A stretch of DNA of 64,000 bases from Flagellimonas aurea (GCF_017313785.1 NZ_JAFLNL010000002.1:520512-584511), one strand, 5' to 3'; shown: positions 1 to 9,473, counted from the first letter of the stretch. Numbers and translations: made by a program. Notes: generated by a model from the sequence alone, not told the origin.

Positions 1-207
1 GGTAACCGCACATAAAAATCGATTCCATCGGTTCTTTCAAAACATTTGGAACCACTTCATTTTAAAACCAAATATATACGCGAAATTTTAGTAAAACATA
101 AAATATATGTATCTTGATTATAGTTCTCCTACAAAAAACATAGATAAATTTTTACAAATTCAACACCTCAATGGGTTGATTTTATCAATTTGTTAAAATA
201 CCTCCTT

Positions 208-2019
208 ATGTGGAACAGGATTATCAAAACATCCGCGGCGCTTTATATTCCCCTCTTAATATTTACCCTTGTTTGGGGATATCTCCAAAAGAAAGAGCTG
301 ATTACCAACATGGGGCAAATACAGCAACGGAATATCTTAAGCAAAAGCTACAACTTGATAGATCAAGGAATGGTTTTGATAGATATTACCTCTTTTTGGT
401 CAAGTGTTACATTTCCAGCATCCTTCTCCGATAAAAACCAATTAAACCCTGATTTTTTAAATAATTACATAAGAACCATGCAGGGACTGGATGTGTACGA
501 ACAATTCCGGCTGGTCGACCTTCATGGCAATGAACTAGTGAGGTATGAAAAAGTAGACCAAGATAGTATGGCTCCTGCCGACCTGCAAAATAAAGTGGAT
601 AGAGGTTATTTTCAGGCAGGGCTTTCTTTAAGAAAAGGGCAAGTGTATGTTTCGCCCATAGAACTCAACAGGGAAAATGGTGTCTTGGAAACTCCGCACA
701 AACCAGTTATACGAGGAGTGACCCCTATATACGATATCAACAATGCCCAAGTCGGTCTGGCAGTAATCAATTTTAACATGAAAAAGATTTTTGATTTACT
801 TAAAACCAGAATTTCCGGCGACAACTTTTATCTATTGGATAAAAGTAGAAACGTAATCACCACCAATCTTTCTGATAATGTTTTACCTCATCAAGCGCAG
901 ATGAGCCCTACAGACTCAGCCATAAAAAAGAAGCTCGAACTCAAAAAATTGATTTTTCCGAGGGACACCTTCTTTATGGAAAACGGCAGTTTATGGGTAT
1001 ACCAAAATGTAAGAACGGGCTTTGAAAAAGATGTTGGAATGAACCGCTACACTGATATGGCCGAAATCGTTACCGATAATGATTGGGCCATAATTCAGGA
1101 AATACCACCAACCTATATAAGGGGCAGACTGCAGACCATCAGAAAAAATCTGATTCTATTCAACATCCTTACCCTGATCGTAATCACCTTGATTGCTTTG
1201 ATTTATGCCCGAACTCAGAGAGAAAAAAAGAATTTCGTCACCCAACTTCAGCAAAAAAACAAACAATTATTGAGCAGTCAGGCCCAGTTAAAATCAACCA
1301 ATGAGCTTGTAAAGCTTTCCAATGAACGTCTTCAGGTACGTAACCGGCAACTCGAAAATTTCAGCTATGTTGTGGCCCATAATCTAAAAGCACCGGTAAC
1401 CAGCATGTCCATAATGGTGGATCTGTTGAGCAAGTCCAAAGATCAGCAAACCTTTATGGAGCTGTTTCCCAAGTTGCAAACCATTTCCAATAACATCAGT
1501 ACCCTTACAGAGGATGTAAGCACCTATATTTCCATTTTGAACAATAAGGAATTACAAGTAGAAAATGTAAACCTCCTTTTATTGCTGCAAGAAGTCGAGA
1601 AAGATTTTGTGGAAACCCTTTTGGATGATGACGCTCAAGATTTTGAGATCGTTTACAAGCTGGATGCATGGCATTCCATCAAATCCTCCAAATTTTATAT
1701 GAAGAGCATCTTACAGAATTTCCTGTCCAATGCCATTAAGTATAGAAAGTCAGACGCCCCATCCCATATAATCTTTGAAAGCAGTTGGGAAAACGACCAC
1801 AAAGTACTTTATGTAAAGGACAATGGTCTTGGTATTGATTTAGATAGGCACGGAGACAACATTTTTAAGCTCTACAAAAGGTTTCACCGGAATATATCCG
1901 GCAAGGGAATGGGGCTTTTTATAGTAAAATCCCAATTGGAAGTCATGGATGCCACACTGGAGGTGGAAAGTGAAGAAGGCGTGGGAACAACGTTTAAAAT
2001 TACATTTAAAAGGATATGA
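208..2019 (+). CDS. Membrane sensor histidine kinase
   Basis: Two-component sensor kinase of the inner membrane. A membrane segment near residues 9-26 is followed by a periplasmic region of about 290 residues, probably Cache-like, then a second membrane segment near 316-335 and a short coiled coil. The phospho-acceptor box reads VVAHNLKAP with His near residue 391. The ATPase part shows an N box (NFLSNAIKY), G1 (DNGLGID) and G2 (GKGMGLFI). I chose the ATG at 208; an in-frame TTG lies 18 bases upstream. The stop overlaps the start of the next gene (ATGA), so kinase and regulator are translationally coupled. The ligand is unknown. The kinase assignment is secure; the sensor fold is inferred from size and topology. 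Confidence 0.9.
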   Translation: MWNRIIKTSAALYIPLLIFTLVWGYLQKKELITNMGQIQQRNILSKSYNLIDQGMVLIDITSFWSSVTFPASFSDKNQLNPDFLNNYIRTMQGLDVYEQFRLVDLHGNELVRYEKVDQDSMAPADLQNKVDRGYFQAGLSLRKGQVYVSPIELNRENGVLETPHKPVIRGVTPIYDINNAQVGLAVINFNMKKIFDLLKTRISGDNFYLLDKSRNVITTNLSDNVLPHQAQMSPTDSAIKKKLELKKLIFPRDTFFMENGSLWVYQNVRTGFEKDVGMNRYTDMAEIVTDNDWAIIQEIPPTYIRGRLQTIRKNLILFNILTLIVITLIALIYARTQREKKNFVTQLQQKNKQLLSSQAQLKSTNELVKLSNERLQVRNRQLENFSYVVAHNLKAPVTSMSIMVDLLSKSKDQQTFMELFPKLQTISNNISTLTEDVSTYISILNNKELQVENVNLLLLLQEVEKDFVETLLDDDAQDFEIVYKLDAWHSIKSSKFYMKSILQNFLSNAIKYRKSDAPSHIIFESSWENDHKVLYVKDNGLGIDLDRHGDNIFKLYKRFHRNISGKGMGLFIVKSQLEVMDATLEVESEEGVGTTFKITFKRI

Positions 2020-2429
2020 AAAAACCTAGAATTTTATTGGTCGATGATGATGAAGTCTATCTATTTGTAACCAAAAAGATATTGAGCAATTTATCAGAAG
2101 AAATTGTCATAAACACATTTACCGACGGGGAACAGGCCATTGAATACATTTCCATGTGCCTTAAGGAAAACGTACCCTTGCCCGAGGTAATCCTACTGGA
2201 TATAAACATGCCTTTTTTAGACGGATGGGGATTTTTAGCGGAATTTAAAAAAATGAAACCTTCCCTATCCAGTCAAAATGTGGATATATTTATGGTAACG
2301 TCTTCCGACGACCCCAATGATCTGAAAAGGGCCCAGAATTTTGAAGAAATAACCGGATATGTTGTAAAACCAGTATTCGAAGAAAAATTGGCCGAAATCT
2401 TAACCGAGGTATATAACAAGAAATGGTAA
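2016..2429 (+). CDS. Receiver-only response regulator
   Basis: Stand-alone CheY-like receiver domain of 137 residues with no output domain. The acidic pocket (VDDDE at residues 9-13), phospho-acceptor Asp62 in LLDINMP, the Thr/Ser switch (VTSSD) and the conserved Lys in VVKPV are all visible. It starts inside the stop codon of the kinase at 208-2019, so it is its likely cognate partner. With no DNA-binding domain it would act by protein contact or as a phosphorelay intermediate. Such single-domain regulators are common beside membrane kinases in Bacteroidota. Its target cannot be read from the sequence. Confidence 0.92.
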   Translation: MKKPRILLVDDDEVYLFVTKKILSNLSEEIVINTFTDGEQAIEYISMCLKENVPLPEVILLDINMPFLDGWGFLAEFKKMKPSLSSQNVDIFMVTSSDDPNDLKRAQNFEEITGYVVKPVFEEKLAEILTEVYNKKW

Positions 2430-2471
2430 ATAATTGTTTTTTCGTGGTTTTGAAATATTTCTGGGGTTAAC

Positions 2472-3728
2472 TCAATTAGGTTCTTTGTAAATCAAGTTCT
2501 CCAAGTCTATTTCGCCTATCTTCTTTGTCAATAATGCATCTGAGTACAATTCCAGGGTCGGATCCAAGAAATGATAGGTATAATCGGCTCCGTAAACAAA
2601 TGGATTGCTTGTTTCAAATGCTTTAAATACCGACCGAACCTTCATGGTGAGTTGAAGAAGTACACTTTTGTCGTTGATGAGAGCCTCGGCCTTACCGGGG
2701 TCTATTTTAAACAATACGTATCCATTGATATATTCTACTTGGGCCATAGTGTTCGCTATTTGGTTCCCGTAAGGTGTCTTGGGAGAAAACTCGCTGAAAT
2801 AGTCCAAGGACGAAACTTCCATGGACTGCCGTTCAATGGGAAGCTGTACCCAGAACCCTCCTTTGTCAAAATCGTATTGGCCATAAAACTTAATGGCATG
2901 CACCAATTGAAAATCCTGTGAACCATCAGAAAAAAAATCCGAACTCCATTCCAATATTTCATCCAAATACTTTTCTACAAAATCGACATATCGTTCGTTC
3001 TCGGTAAAATCATCAGCCTGATGGCCTCCCCATTCCCTCACCAAAGCACTTTTTCCGGTTCCACTCCAATCGTTCATAAAGTATTCCTTTTTAAGGGCAT
3101 CCGTACCCATGGTAAAGGCAAACTCCTTTAATACTTTTTGGGCCAAACTGGATTTGGCCTCCTTTTCTATAATCTTTCCTTTGGTAGGAACGGTAATCGC
3201 AGTTCTGTCCATCACCTTAAAATGTTCTTTCAACATATGAATGCGCACCAAATGCTGAAAACCTGCATATCCTAGACCCGTAAGATTTCTTTTGTCCGCA
3301 GCATCTTTGGAGAGATCCGCTTTTTTGGGATTGTCCCTGTCCATATATGAATCAATGGCCCCGAATCTTGGAAGCTCTTTGAATTTTTGAATCACTATAT
3401 CCTTGAAAGCTGCAGGATTTGGCGATTTATAAACAAGGTAATCTGAATGGTCGTACGAGATTTTTTCTTCCGGTTTGTTCCCTTCTTGTGTATTCCCCCC
3501 TTTGCTCCCGTTGTCCATATTTCCAGATTGATGCCCTACCTCCTGATCTTTGCTTTTCTTGTTACCTTTAAATAGATCATCAACTTTTTTATCGGCCTTC
3601 TTCATTATTTTTTCTTCGGCCTGCTTTTTCAATTTTTTAAAAAACTGGGCATTGGTACACTGTGGCATTACCAGTATGAATGCCATCACCATCAACGGTC
3701 GAATTTTTTTGGAACGAATAATTTTCAT
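2472..3728 (-). CDS. Secreted paralogous protein, copy 4 of tandem family
   Basis: Last gene of the minus-strand operon. It has a signal peptide (residues 1 to about 28), then a Lys-rich amphipathic stretch (FFKKLKKQAEEK) and a low-complexity Gly/Asn/Ser/Lys linker, then the domain shared with the three upstream genes. Shared marks are an early DIVIQ..K.LPRFG block, WGG...F..N..Y..FV...L, the YDFDKGGFW block and a C-terminal ELYSDALLTKKIGE block. At 418 aa it is the longest copy. It starts 3 bases after the stop of copy 3. No catalytic motif was recognised. The family may match a Pfam domain of unknown function (DUF4852 is my guess, unverified). Confidence 0.8.
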   Translation of the reverse strand: MKIIRSKKIRPLMVMAFILVMPQCTNAQFFKKLKKQAEEKIMKKADKKVDDLFKGNKKSKDQEVGHQSGNMDNGSKGGNTQEGNKPEEKISYDHSDYLVYKSPNPAAFKDIVIQKFKELPRFGAIDSYMDRDNPKKADLSKDAADKRNLTGLGYAGFQHLVRIHMLKEHFKVMDRTAITVPTKGKIIEKEAKSSLAQKVLKEFAFTMGTDALKKEYFMNDWSGTGKSALVREWGGHQADDFTENERYVDFVEKYLDEILEWSSDFFSDGSQDFQLVHAIKFYGQYDFDKGGFWVQLPIERQSMEVSSLDYFSEFSPKTPYGNQIANTMAQVEYINGYVLFKIDPGKAEALINDKSVLLQLTMKVRSVFKAFETSNPFVYGADYTYHFLDPTLELYSDALLTKKIGEIDLENLIYKEPN

Positions 3729-3731
3729 CTT

Positions 3732-4886
3732 CTAATCCTTAAATGTTACAGTTTTCATATCAACCTCACCTAATTTTTGACTTAGGAGACCATCCTTATA
3801 AAATTCCACATCGCTATCTTCCAATTGGAATTCCCATTGTATTTGGTCCGGTGCAATAATTTTTGGGAAGACCTTCACTTTAAAAGCCACAAAAACAGGA
3901 GAAACATTGGTAAGGGCATACTCTTTTGCTTTTGAAGGTTCTACCGGCAGAAAAATACTTTTGGAACTGTGCCTTAAAGTTTTCTCATTTTCGGTATAGG
4001 GCATAAAGTTGGTATTGTGCAAAATAAAATCACCCCCTATGGAAAATATGCTCCGTATCCAATATCCCTTCTTCTTAAAATCATACTTTCCGTTGACCGC
4101 GCCCCGCGCAACAAAATAGGCGATTTGCTCATCATTGGGGAAAAACGTATTGCTCCATGCTTCCAATGCTTCAAGATGGTTCTGAATGAATGCCGTATAG
4201 CTCCGGTTTTGAGCAAATTCGTTGTTTCTTGTACCTCCCCAACTGGGCACCAGGCTTCTTTCTCCGGCGGTATTGTAGAAGTTACAAGGCGATTCAGCAT
4301 CACAAAAGTATTCTTGTAGGCGTTTATCGGAAAGCACATCCTTACCGAGCATCAACAAATGATGTTGTGCTTTATTGGAATACTTGGTCTTTGTATCATC
4401 TTGCGCATAGTTGTACGTTGTCAACTTGGATTTGTCCATCTGCTCCAATAATTCCTTCATATATTTAAGCTCCAGTAAAGCTTTATAGGCTTTGCTATTG
4501 GTAGATGCTGTCTTACCTCTCAAATAATAGACGTCGCCGTATCTGGGCAATCCCTTGTGAGACTGTATCACAATATCAATAAAGTCTTTGTTCGGGGCTT
4601 TATGGGTGATAATATTATTGTCTTGGATAGTGGGCTTTGAACCATTTGCCGATGCATTATCCCCAATAGTGCCGTTTTCTGTCTCCTTGGTATTTTTGAC
4701 ATTGCCCGAATCATTCCCGGCACCTTCCCCATTTAAAAGTTCATCGGTTTTTTCACTGGCTTTATTGACGATCTTGTTCTCTACCTTTTTCTTCAGCTTT
4801 TTTAAAAACTGACCTTGGAGGGATATGGGCATTATCATGCAACCAAGTCCCATTACCAGAATCATATGTATTCTTAATCCTTTCAT
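3732..4886 (-). CDS. Secreted paralogous protein, copy 3 of tandem family
   Basis: Has a signal peptide (to about residue 26) and, like copy 4, a Lys-rich helix after it (FLKKLKKKVENKI) and a Ser/Asn/Gly linker. These two features set copies 3 and 4 apart from copies 1 and 2. The family domain follows: DIVIQSHKGLPRYG, WGG..NNEF..NRSY..FI, YDFKKKGYW and EFYKDGLLSQKLGEVD. It carries a pair of Cys residues (FCDAESPCNF) that also appear, shifted, in copies 1 and 2. It lies 9 bases after copy 2 and 3 bases before copy 4. Function unknown; periplasmic or surface location is inferred from the signal peptide. Confidence 0.8.
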   Translation of the reverse strand: MKGLRIHMILVMGLGCMIMPISLQGQFLKKLKKKVENKIVNKASEKTDELLNGEGAGNDSGNVKNTKETENGTIGDNASANGSKPTIQDNNIITHKAPNKDFIDIVIQSHKGLPRYGDVYYLRGKTASTNSKAYKALLELKYMKELLEQMDKSKLTTYNYAQDDTKTKYSNKAQHHLLMLGKDVLSDKRLQEYFCDAESPCNFYNTAGERSLVPSWGGTRNNEFAQNRSYTAFIQNHLEALEAWSNTFFPNDEQIAYFVARGAVNGKYDFKKKGYWIRSIFSIGGDFILHNTNFMPYTENEKTLRHSSKSIFLPVEPSKAKEYALTNVSPVFVAFKVKVFPKIIAPDQIQWEFQLEDSDVEFYKDGLLSQKLGEVDMKTVTFKD

Positions 4887-4895
4887 ATCTGCAAA

Positions 4896-5927
4896 TTATC
4901 GTGTTTTAATCTCCACCGAACCAATATCCATTTCGGCCACTTTACTTGTGAGGGAGTCATCAGAGTATATTGTAATTATAGAGCTGTCCAAGGCAAAGGT
5001 GGTTTTGAGCTGGTCGGCTCGATAATTTTCCAAACCATTTAGTGATGCGGATACCTTGAATACAAGAAAAATTTGTTGATACTTTTCAGAAAAGTCCTCC
5101 GCCTTGTCCGGTGCCATTTGTAACAATAGGGAAGAACCATTGGGGTGCAGCAATTTACGTTCGGAAGAATTGACCGGTTGTAGATCATGCCACGACAACA
5201 AAAAACCTTGGTTATGGAACTGATGGGTGTGAAACCAATATCCTCCAGCCTTAAAATCGTATTGTTCCAATTGCGTCTTTACCACATAATACCCTTCCAA
5301 TGTGTTATCCGGATACAAAGTATCCGCCCATTGTTCCACGGATGGAAACAACTCTTCAACAAATGTGGTGTATGCCCTTAATTTTTGGAATTCCGAAGCA
5401 CCTCTACCACCCCAACCTTTAATGTTCCTCGGTTCGTTATAATACCCATCTTTTGGAAAAACTGAGGTACAATCCCCCTCTTTTGGATTGCAAAACAAAC
5501 GAACGGATTGTGTTTTGTTGCAGAGGGCATTGGCCAAGGTCAGTACATGTTGTTGAGCGGTATGGGATTTAATTTCCTCTTCATACATGTTTTGCCTTCG
5601 TTCCGTAAAATAAGTCTTGTCCATTGCATCGAACATCTCTTTTTTAAACCTCATTTTAAGCAGTTCCACAAAGGCATGTCTGCTTGCCCTGTTATGACTG
5701 GAGCGTTTGTCCGTTTCAAAATAACCATCATCCCTTGAGCTGATATAGGTTCCATCCGACTTCAGGAAATATTCGTCTTGATTACCAAAACGAAGCTTCC
5801 CCTCGTGCGTCTGTAAGGAAAGGGATATAAAATCAGGCGAAGGTGGCTCGAACACCATTTCTGGCGACTGTCCGTGTACGACTATTTGTATCAAAAGCAA
5901 AAGAACAATCCATATACGCTGGTCCAT
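4896..5927 (-). CDS. Secreted paralogous protein, copy 2 of tandem family
   Basis: Exported protein of 343 aa with a short signal peptide (residues 1 to about 19) and no Lys-rich linker. The family marks are FISLSLQTHEGKLRFG near the N terminus, WGGRGASEF..LRAYTTFVEE, EQYDFKAGGYWF and a C-terminal IYSDDSLTSKVAEMD. A Cys pair (LFCNPKEGDC) matches the position of Cys residues in copies 1 and 3 and could form a disulfide. It lies 3 bases after copy 1 in the same operon. I see no enzyme signature. The conserved aromatic/Gly block around YDF..GGYW is the most likely functional core. Confidence 0.8.
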   Translation of the reverse strand: MDQRIWIVLLLLIQIVVHGQSPEMVFEPPSPDFISLSLQTHEGKLRFGNQDEYFLKSDGTYISSRDDGYFETDKRSSHNRASRHAFVELLKMRFKKEMFDAMDKTYFTERRQNMYEEEIKSHTAQQHVLTLANALCNKTQSVRLFCNPKEGDCTSVFPKDGYYNEPRNIKGWGGRGASEFQKLRAYTTFVEELFPSVEQWADTLYPDNTLEGYYVVKTQLEQYDFKAGGYWFHTHQFHNQGFLLSWHDLQPVNSSERKLLHPNGSSLLLQMAPDKAEDFSEKYQQIFLVFKVSASLNGLENYRADQLKTTFALDSSIITIYSDDSLTSKVAEMDIGSVEIKTR

Positions 5928-5930
5928 ATA

Positions 5931-6947
5931 TTAATTTTTAAGAGTAAGGTCGTTCATGAAAAGTGTTCTGTAATGATCGGTCAATCCTTGGTCCGTATAA
6001 ATTTCCAAGTCTGGAGTTTCATGGCTGTATCCGAACTCGATTGGCTCTGTTGGGTCCCCCAACTCTTTATCCAAAGGTCTCAACGTGATTTTTTTGACCA
6101 GATATAATCGATTGTTTCCCTTTTTTTTGAAACCTTCGGCCGTTTGCGCATCCATTTGTAAAAAAAACGGAACGCTCTTAGGATTTTCCAACTTGTTTGA
6201 AAGTGCTCGTTCATAAGGGCTTAAAGGTTCAAATACCACCCGTTTCATCACACCTTGCCGCATTGGAAAAATATCATTGAGTACCAAGGAGTGATACACC
6301 CAATAACCTCCCCTATCAAAGTCATAATTACTGCCAATGTTAAGAGTGGAAACATGATAGATTATCCATTCTCCGTTCATAAAAACCTGCTGGCTCCAAT
6401 TTAGAAGCGGTTCTAAAAATTTGTCTGTAAAAGTCTTGTAGTTTCGGAGTCTCTCAAATTCATTATTGCCGCGGCCTGCATTTCTGCAATCCTCGTTCAA
6501 GCATAAGTTTGGAGCTACTTGGCTCAATAAAAATCGCTGTAAAAAAGCGGAATTAGCCTCTGTTTTAGATATATTGCCTTTTACAGTGGTCAAACTTTGC
6601 TTGTCCAGATCATCCATAAATGGCTTTACATATTTTAAACTGACAAGAAGGGAAAAAGCATTTCTGCCATCGGCCACCATTTTGCTTTTTTCAAGCTGTG
6701 CCGAGTTCCTACCCACACGCACGCCTCCCCTTGGGTTTACATTCCGGTCTCCATAGTTGTCCATAACGCCTAGCCGAGGAAGTCCCTTAAATTCTTGGAG
6801 CTCAATGGAAACAAAATCATCAGAAGGTGGTGCGTAGACAATAGAACTTTTTGTCTGTGCAAAAGCTTGGGACACCAAGCCCAGGAATAAACATATAACC
6901 GCCATGAATTTCATCCTGCTTCTGAATAGTGTGAATTTTACTCCCAT
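5931..6947 (-). CDS. Secreted paralogous protein, copy 1 of tandem family
   Basis: Exported protein of up to 338 aa. The ATG at 6947 overlaps the end of the lipoprotein gene by 10 bases; a second ATG at 6914 begins an equally good signal peptide (MKFMAVICLFLGLVSQAFAQ), so the start is unsettled. Family marks are FVSIELQEFKGLPRLG, GRGNNEFERLRNYKTF, NYDFDRGGYWVYH and EIYTDQGLT. The copy lacks the WGG Trp (it has GRG) and has a Cys pair (LCLNEDCRN). It is the promoter-proximal member of the four-copy family. Function unknown. Confidence 0.8.
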   Translation of the reverse strand: MGVKFTLFRSRMKFMAVICLFLGLVSQAFAQTKSSIVYAPPSDDFVSIELQEFKGLPRLGVMDNYGDRNVNPRGGVRVGRNSAQLEKSKMVADGRNAFSLLVSLKYVKPFMDDLDKQSLTTVKGNISKTEANSAFLQRFLLSQVAPNLCLNEDCRNAGRGNNEFERLRNYKTFTDKFLEPLLNWSQQVFMNGEWIIYHVSTLNIGSNYDFDRGGYWVYHSLVLNDIFPMRQGVMKRVVFEPLSPYERALSNKLENPKSVPFFLQMDAQTAEGFKKKGNNRLYLVKKITLRPLDKELGDPTEPIEFGYSHETPDLEIYTDQGLTDHYRTLFMNDLTLKN

Positions 6948-7477
6948 GTTACGGTACCATCCAAGGTAAGTATTGCTCCATCTTCGGTATTGATCACTGT
7001 CGTATTTTCAAAAGTGACCTTTTTCCCTTCAAAATCCACAGCGAACCCCTCTCCGCAATCCGTAAAAAAACTGAGATAGGGCGAGGTACAGGCATGTCTA
7101 AACTCCTCTCCGTTCCTCACAATGGTCATGGAAACGGTCTTGTCCACATCAGGAGAACCTCCAGTGGAAAAATCCGCTGCTACAATCACAAAACCATTCT
7201 GATCATCGCTGTACACAAATTCGTTATCAACAACAGTAATGTTCTCTGACAATAATATTATGGATTTGTCCGTACCGGAAAGAGTGGCATTGGCTACTTC
7301 GATATTGCCAACTTTCAACGTTTCCCCAAGTTCCGAGGTTTCCTCTCCCGATAGTCGTATGGTGCCCTGAACCTCTTTCTGATTGCCTTCCTCTGATAAA
7401 TTCCCATCACCTGAACTGCAACTAAAGACAAGGAAAATCATGTGGAGGTACAGAAAAATTGAAAACATATGCTTCAT
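6938..7477 (-). CDS. Small lipoprotein heading the paralog operon
   Basis: First gene of the five-gene minus-strand operon. The N terminus is a lipoprotein signal ending in LVFSC followed by Ser-Ser-Gly-Asp, so the mature protein would be lipid-anchored. The rest (about 155 aa) is acidic and rich in Thr, Ser, Val and Gly, with the alternating pattern of a beta-sandwich, and has a Cys pair (HACTSP, TDCGEG). I chose the ATG at 7477; the longer reading frame begins at a TTG 9 bases upstream. It resembles the unclassified small lipoproteins common in Flavobacteriaceae. Its link to the four downstream paralogs rests on the overlapping gene order. Confidence 0.75.
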   Translation of the reverse strand: MKHMFSIFLYLHMIFLVFSCSSGDGNLSEEGNQKEVQGTIRLSGEETSELGETLKVGNIEVANATLSGTDKSIILLSENITVVDNEFVYSDDQNGFVIVAADFSTGGSPDVDKTVSMTIVRNGEEFRHACTSPYLSFFTDCGEGFAVDFEGKKVTFENTTVINTEDGAILTLDGTVTWE

Positions 7478-7573
7478 TATAGTCAATGGTTTGATGATAT
7501 AGCTAGCCCTAAACTATATAGAACCAAGTCACCATGCCAAGACCAATTATTTAACGTGCATATTTTCAATTTT

Positions 7574-7603
7574 TCCGTTACCATTTTTTTAATATCCGTA
7601 AAA
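7574..7603. promoter_or_regulatory. Candidate LytTR direct-repeat site
   Basis: TCCGTTACC at 7574 and TCCGTAAAA at 7595 form an imperfect direct repeat with exactly 21 bp period, the spacing known for LytTR-family sites. The site sits between the divergent LytS/LytTR pair and the paralog operon, about 36 bp upstream of the TAAATTTG promoter element. The first half-site matches the known consensus in its first seven positions, the second in five. Binding is inferred. Confidence 0.4.
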
Positions 7604-7638
7604 CATGGCATAACAGCGGATTAATGTAACAAATGGCT

Positions 7639-7646
7639 TAAATTTG
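7639..7646 (+). promoter_or_regulatory. Candidate -7 promoter element for the LytS gene
   Basis: TAAATTTG matches the Bacteroidota -7 consensus TANNTTTG and lies 20 bases before the ATG at 7667. No clear TTG -33 box is present at the right distance, which would fit a promoter needing an activator. Confidence 0.4.
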
Positions 7647-7666
7647 GTTTCAACTAACCTCATCAC

Positions 7667-9466
7667 ATGCATCAACCAAACAAAATTGTATTCTACTTAC
7701 TCTTTATACTCTTAATACCGTTTGGAGCATTTGGACAGGGAAATGAAATCGATTCTCTAAAAAATGAATTGAAGGGACATTCCCCAATGGATACAATACG
7801 GGCAGGACTACTGATTGAGCTGGCCAACAAATTAACTTATTTCGACCCCAATGAGGCCATTCCACTTATGGAAGAGGCTATATCCATTTCCAAAAAAACC
7901 GATTGGACATTGGGTGAAGCCCTGTCCCATCGTCAAATGGGCAACCTACATTATGTTCTTGGAGATAATATCAAAGCTCTCGATCAATATCAAAAAGCAT
8001 TGGCCCTTAGTCACAAAACTACCGACCGACAACTACAATCAAGCTTGTTGAGCAATATCGGAAATATACACGCTGATCTAAAAGAATATGATCTGGCCTT
8101 AGAAAATTATCATTCCTATCTCACCACATCACAGGAAATGGGAAATAGGGCGGATGAGATCAAGGCACTTTCCAACATTGCCATAATCTATAACGACACC
8201 GAAAGGTTCGAAGAAGGGGTTTCCTATTTGGAGAAGGCATTGTCCCTGTCCAAACTTGAAGAAAACAATCTATTTATAGCTGCAATCACAAACAACCTTG
8301 CTCTGGCCTATAAAAAACTTAATGAAAACGAAAAAGCGCTTTTCCTTTATTTGGAAGCTGCCGAATTAGCCGAGCAAATAAACAATAAATACATTGAGGC
8401 TTCAGCTTTGAACAGTATAGGTAAGATATACCTTTTGTTTAATGATTACGAACTTGCCGAAACAAATGCAAATAAAGCATTAACGCTTTCCAAAGAGATT
8501 GATGCTGTGGAGTGGCAATCCGACTCTTGGGAAGTCCTCAGCGAAGTATACGAGCATAACAAAAAAATACCAGAGGCGCTCGATGCCTTCAAAAAACATG
8601 TTCAATTACGGGACAGTGTAGTAAACGAGGAAAAAAAATCGGAATTGACCCGAAAGGAGATGCAGTTTAAAATGGAGCGCCAACAAGCGGTGGCACAGGA
8701 AGAAATCAAAAGACAACAACTTGTCAAGAACGGATACCTGATCGGGGCCATACTTTTGTTAGTCTTCTCTATCATGGGATATTTTCTGTACAAAAGGAGA
8801 AGGGATGCATTGGAAAAGAGAAAATTGGCCGAATTCAATGCAAAAGTGGCCGAGACCGAGTTGAAGGCGCTCCGTTCTCAAATGAACCCCCATTTTATTT
8901 TTAACTCCCTGAACTCGATCAGCGATTTTATATCAAAAAACGACATTGAGCAGGCAGATGACTATTTGGTCAAGTTTTCCAAATTGACACGGTCCATACT
9001 TGAAAATTCGGAAAAAAAATGGATAACACTTGAGGAGGACATTGAATTAATGAAACTCTACATGCAGATTGAAGGCTTAAGGTTCGATAATAAGTTAAAG
9101 TACCATGTCTCCGTGGACAACAGTTTGGAACCGGACAATGTTCTAGTCCCCCCGCTCATTTTACAACCCTTTATTGAAAATAGCATCTGGCACGGCATTG
9201 CCCCTAAAAAAGGAGGTGGGAATATTGATATTAGAATCGCAAAAGACGGGACAATGTTAAAATACATAGTGGAAGATGATGGGGTCGGAAGATCAGGACA
9301 AAATAGGGAAGAGAAGAAGACAAAAGACTCCTACGGAATCAAAATCACAAGTAGTAGGATTGATATAATAAATCATTTAAAGAACACTAAAGGCTCTATA
9401 GAACTAATGGACAAAGCAGAAGGTTTCCGTGTGGAAATAAAGCTCCCTTTAGAGCTCCAATTTTAA
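7667..9466 (+). CDS. TPR-containing LytS-type sensor histidine kinase
   Basis: Sensor kinase of 599 aa with a signal peptide, a periplasmic array of about six to seven tetratricopeptide repeats (residues about 50-310), a coiled coil, one membrane helix near residues 355-373, and a cytoplasmic His_kinase (LytS/YehU) module. The phospho-acceptor is in QMNPHFIFNSLNS (His near residue 408). The ATPase part shows PPLILQPFIENSIWHG and DDGVGR. The LytTR gene begins 7 bases after its stop and is the cognate regulator. The TPR part probably senses a protein or peptide partner outside the cytoplasm; the signal is unknown. Confidence 0.92.
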   Translation: MHQPNKIVFYLLFILLIPFGAFGQGNEIDSLKNELKGHSPMDTIRAGLLIELANKLTYFDPNEAIPLMEEAISISKKTDWTLGEALSHRQMGNLHYVLGDNIKALDQYQKALALSHKTTDRQLQSSLLSNIGNIHADLKEYDLALENYHSYLTTSQEMGNRADEIKALSNIAIIYNDTERFEEGVSYLEKALSLSKLEENNLFIAAITNNLALAYKKLNENEKALFLYLEAAELAEQINNKYIEASALNSIGKIYLLFNDYELAETNANKALTLSKEIDAVEWQSDSWEVLSEVYEHNKKIPEALDAFKKHVQLRDSVVNEEKKSELTRKEMQFKMERQQAVAQEEIKRQQLVKNGYLIGAILLLVFSIMGYFLYKRRRDALEKRKLAEFNAKVAETELKALRSQMNPHFIFNSLNSISDFISKNDIEQADDYLVKFSKLTRSILENSEKKWITLEEDIELMKLYMQIEGLRFDNKLKYHVSVDNSLEPDNVLVPPLILQPFIENSIWHGIAPKKGGGNIDIRIAKDGTMLKYIVEDDGVGRSGQNREEKKTKDSYGIKITSSRIDIINHLKNTKGSIELMDKAEGFRVEIKLPLELQF

Positions 9467-9473
9467 AAAAGAT

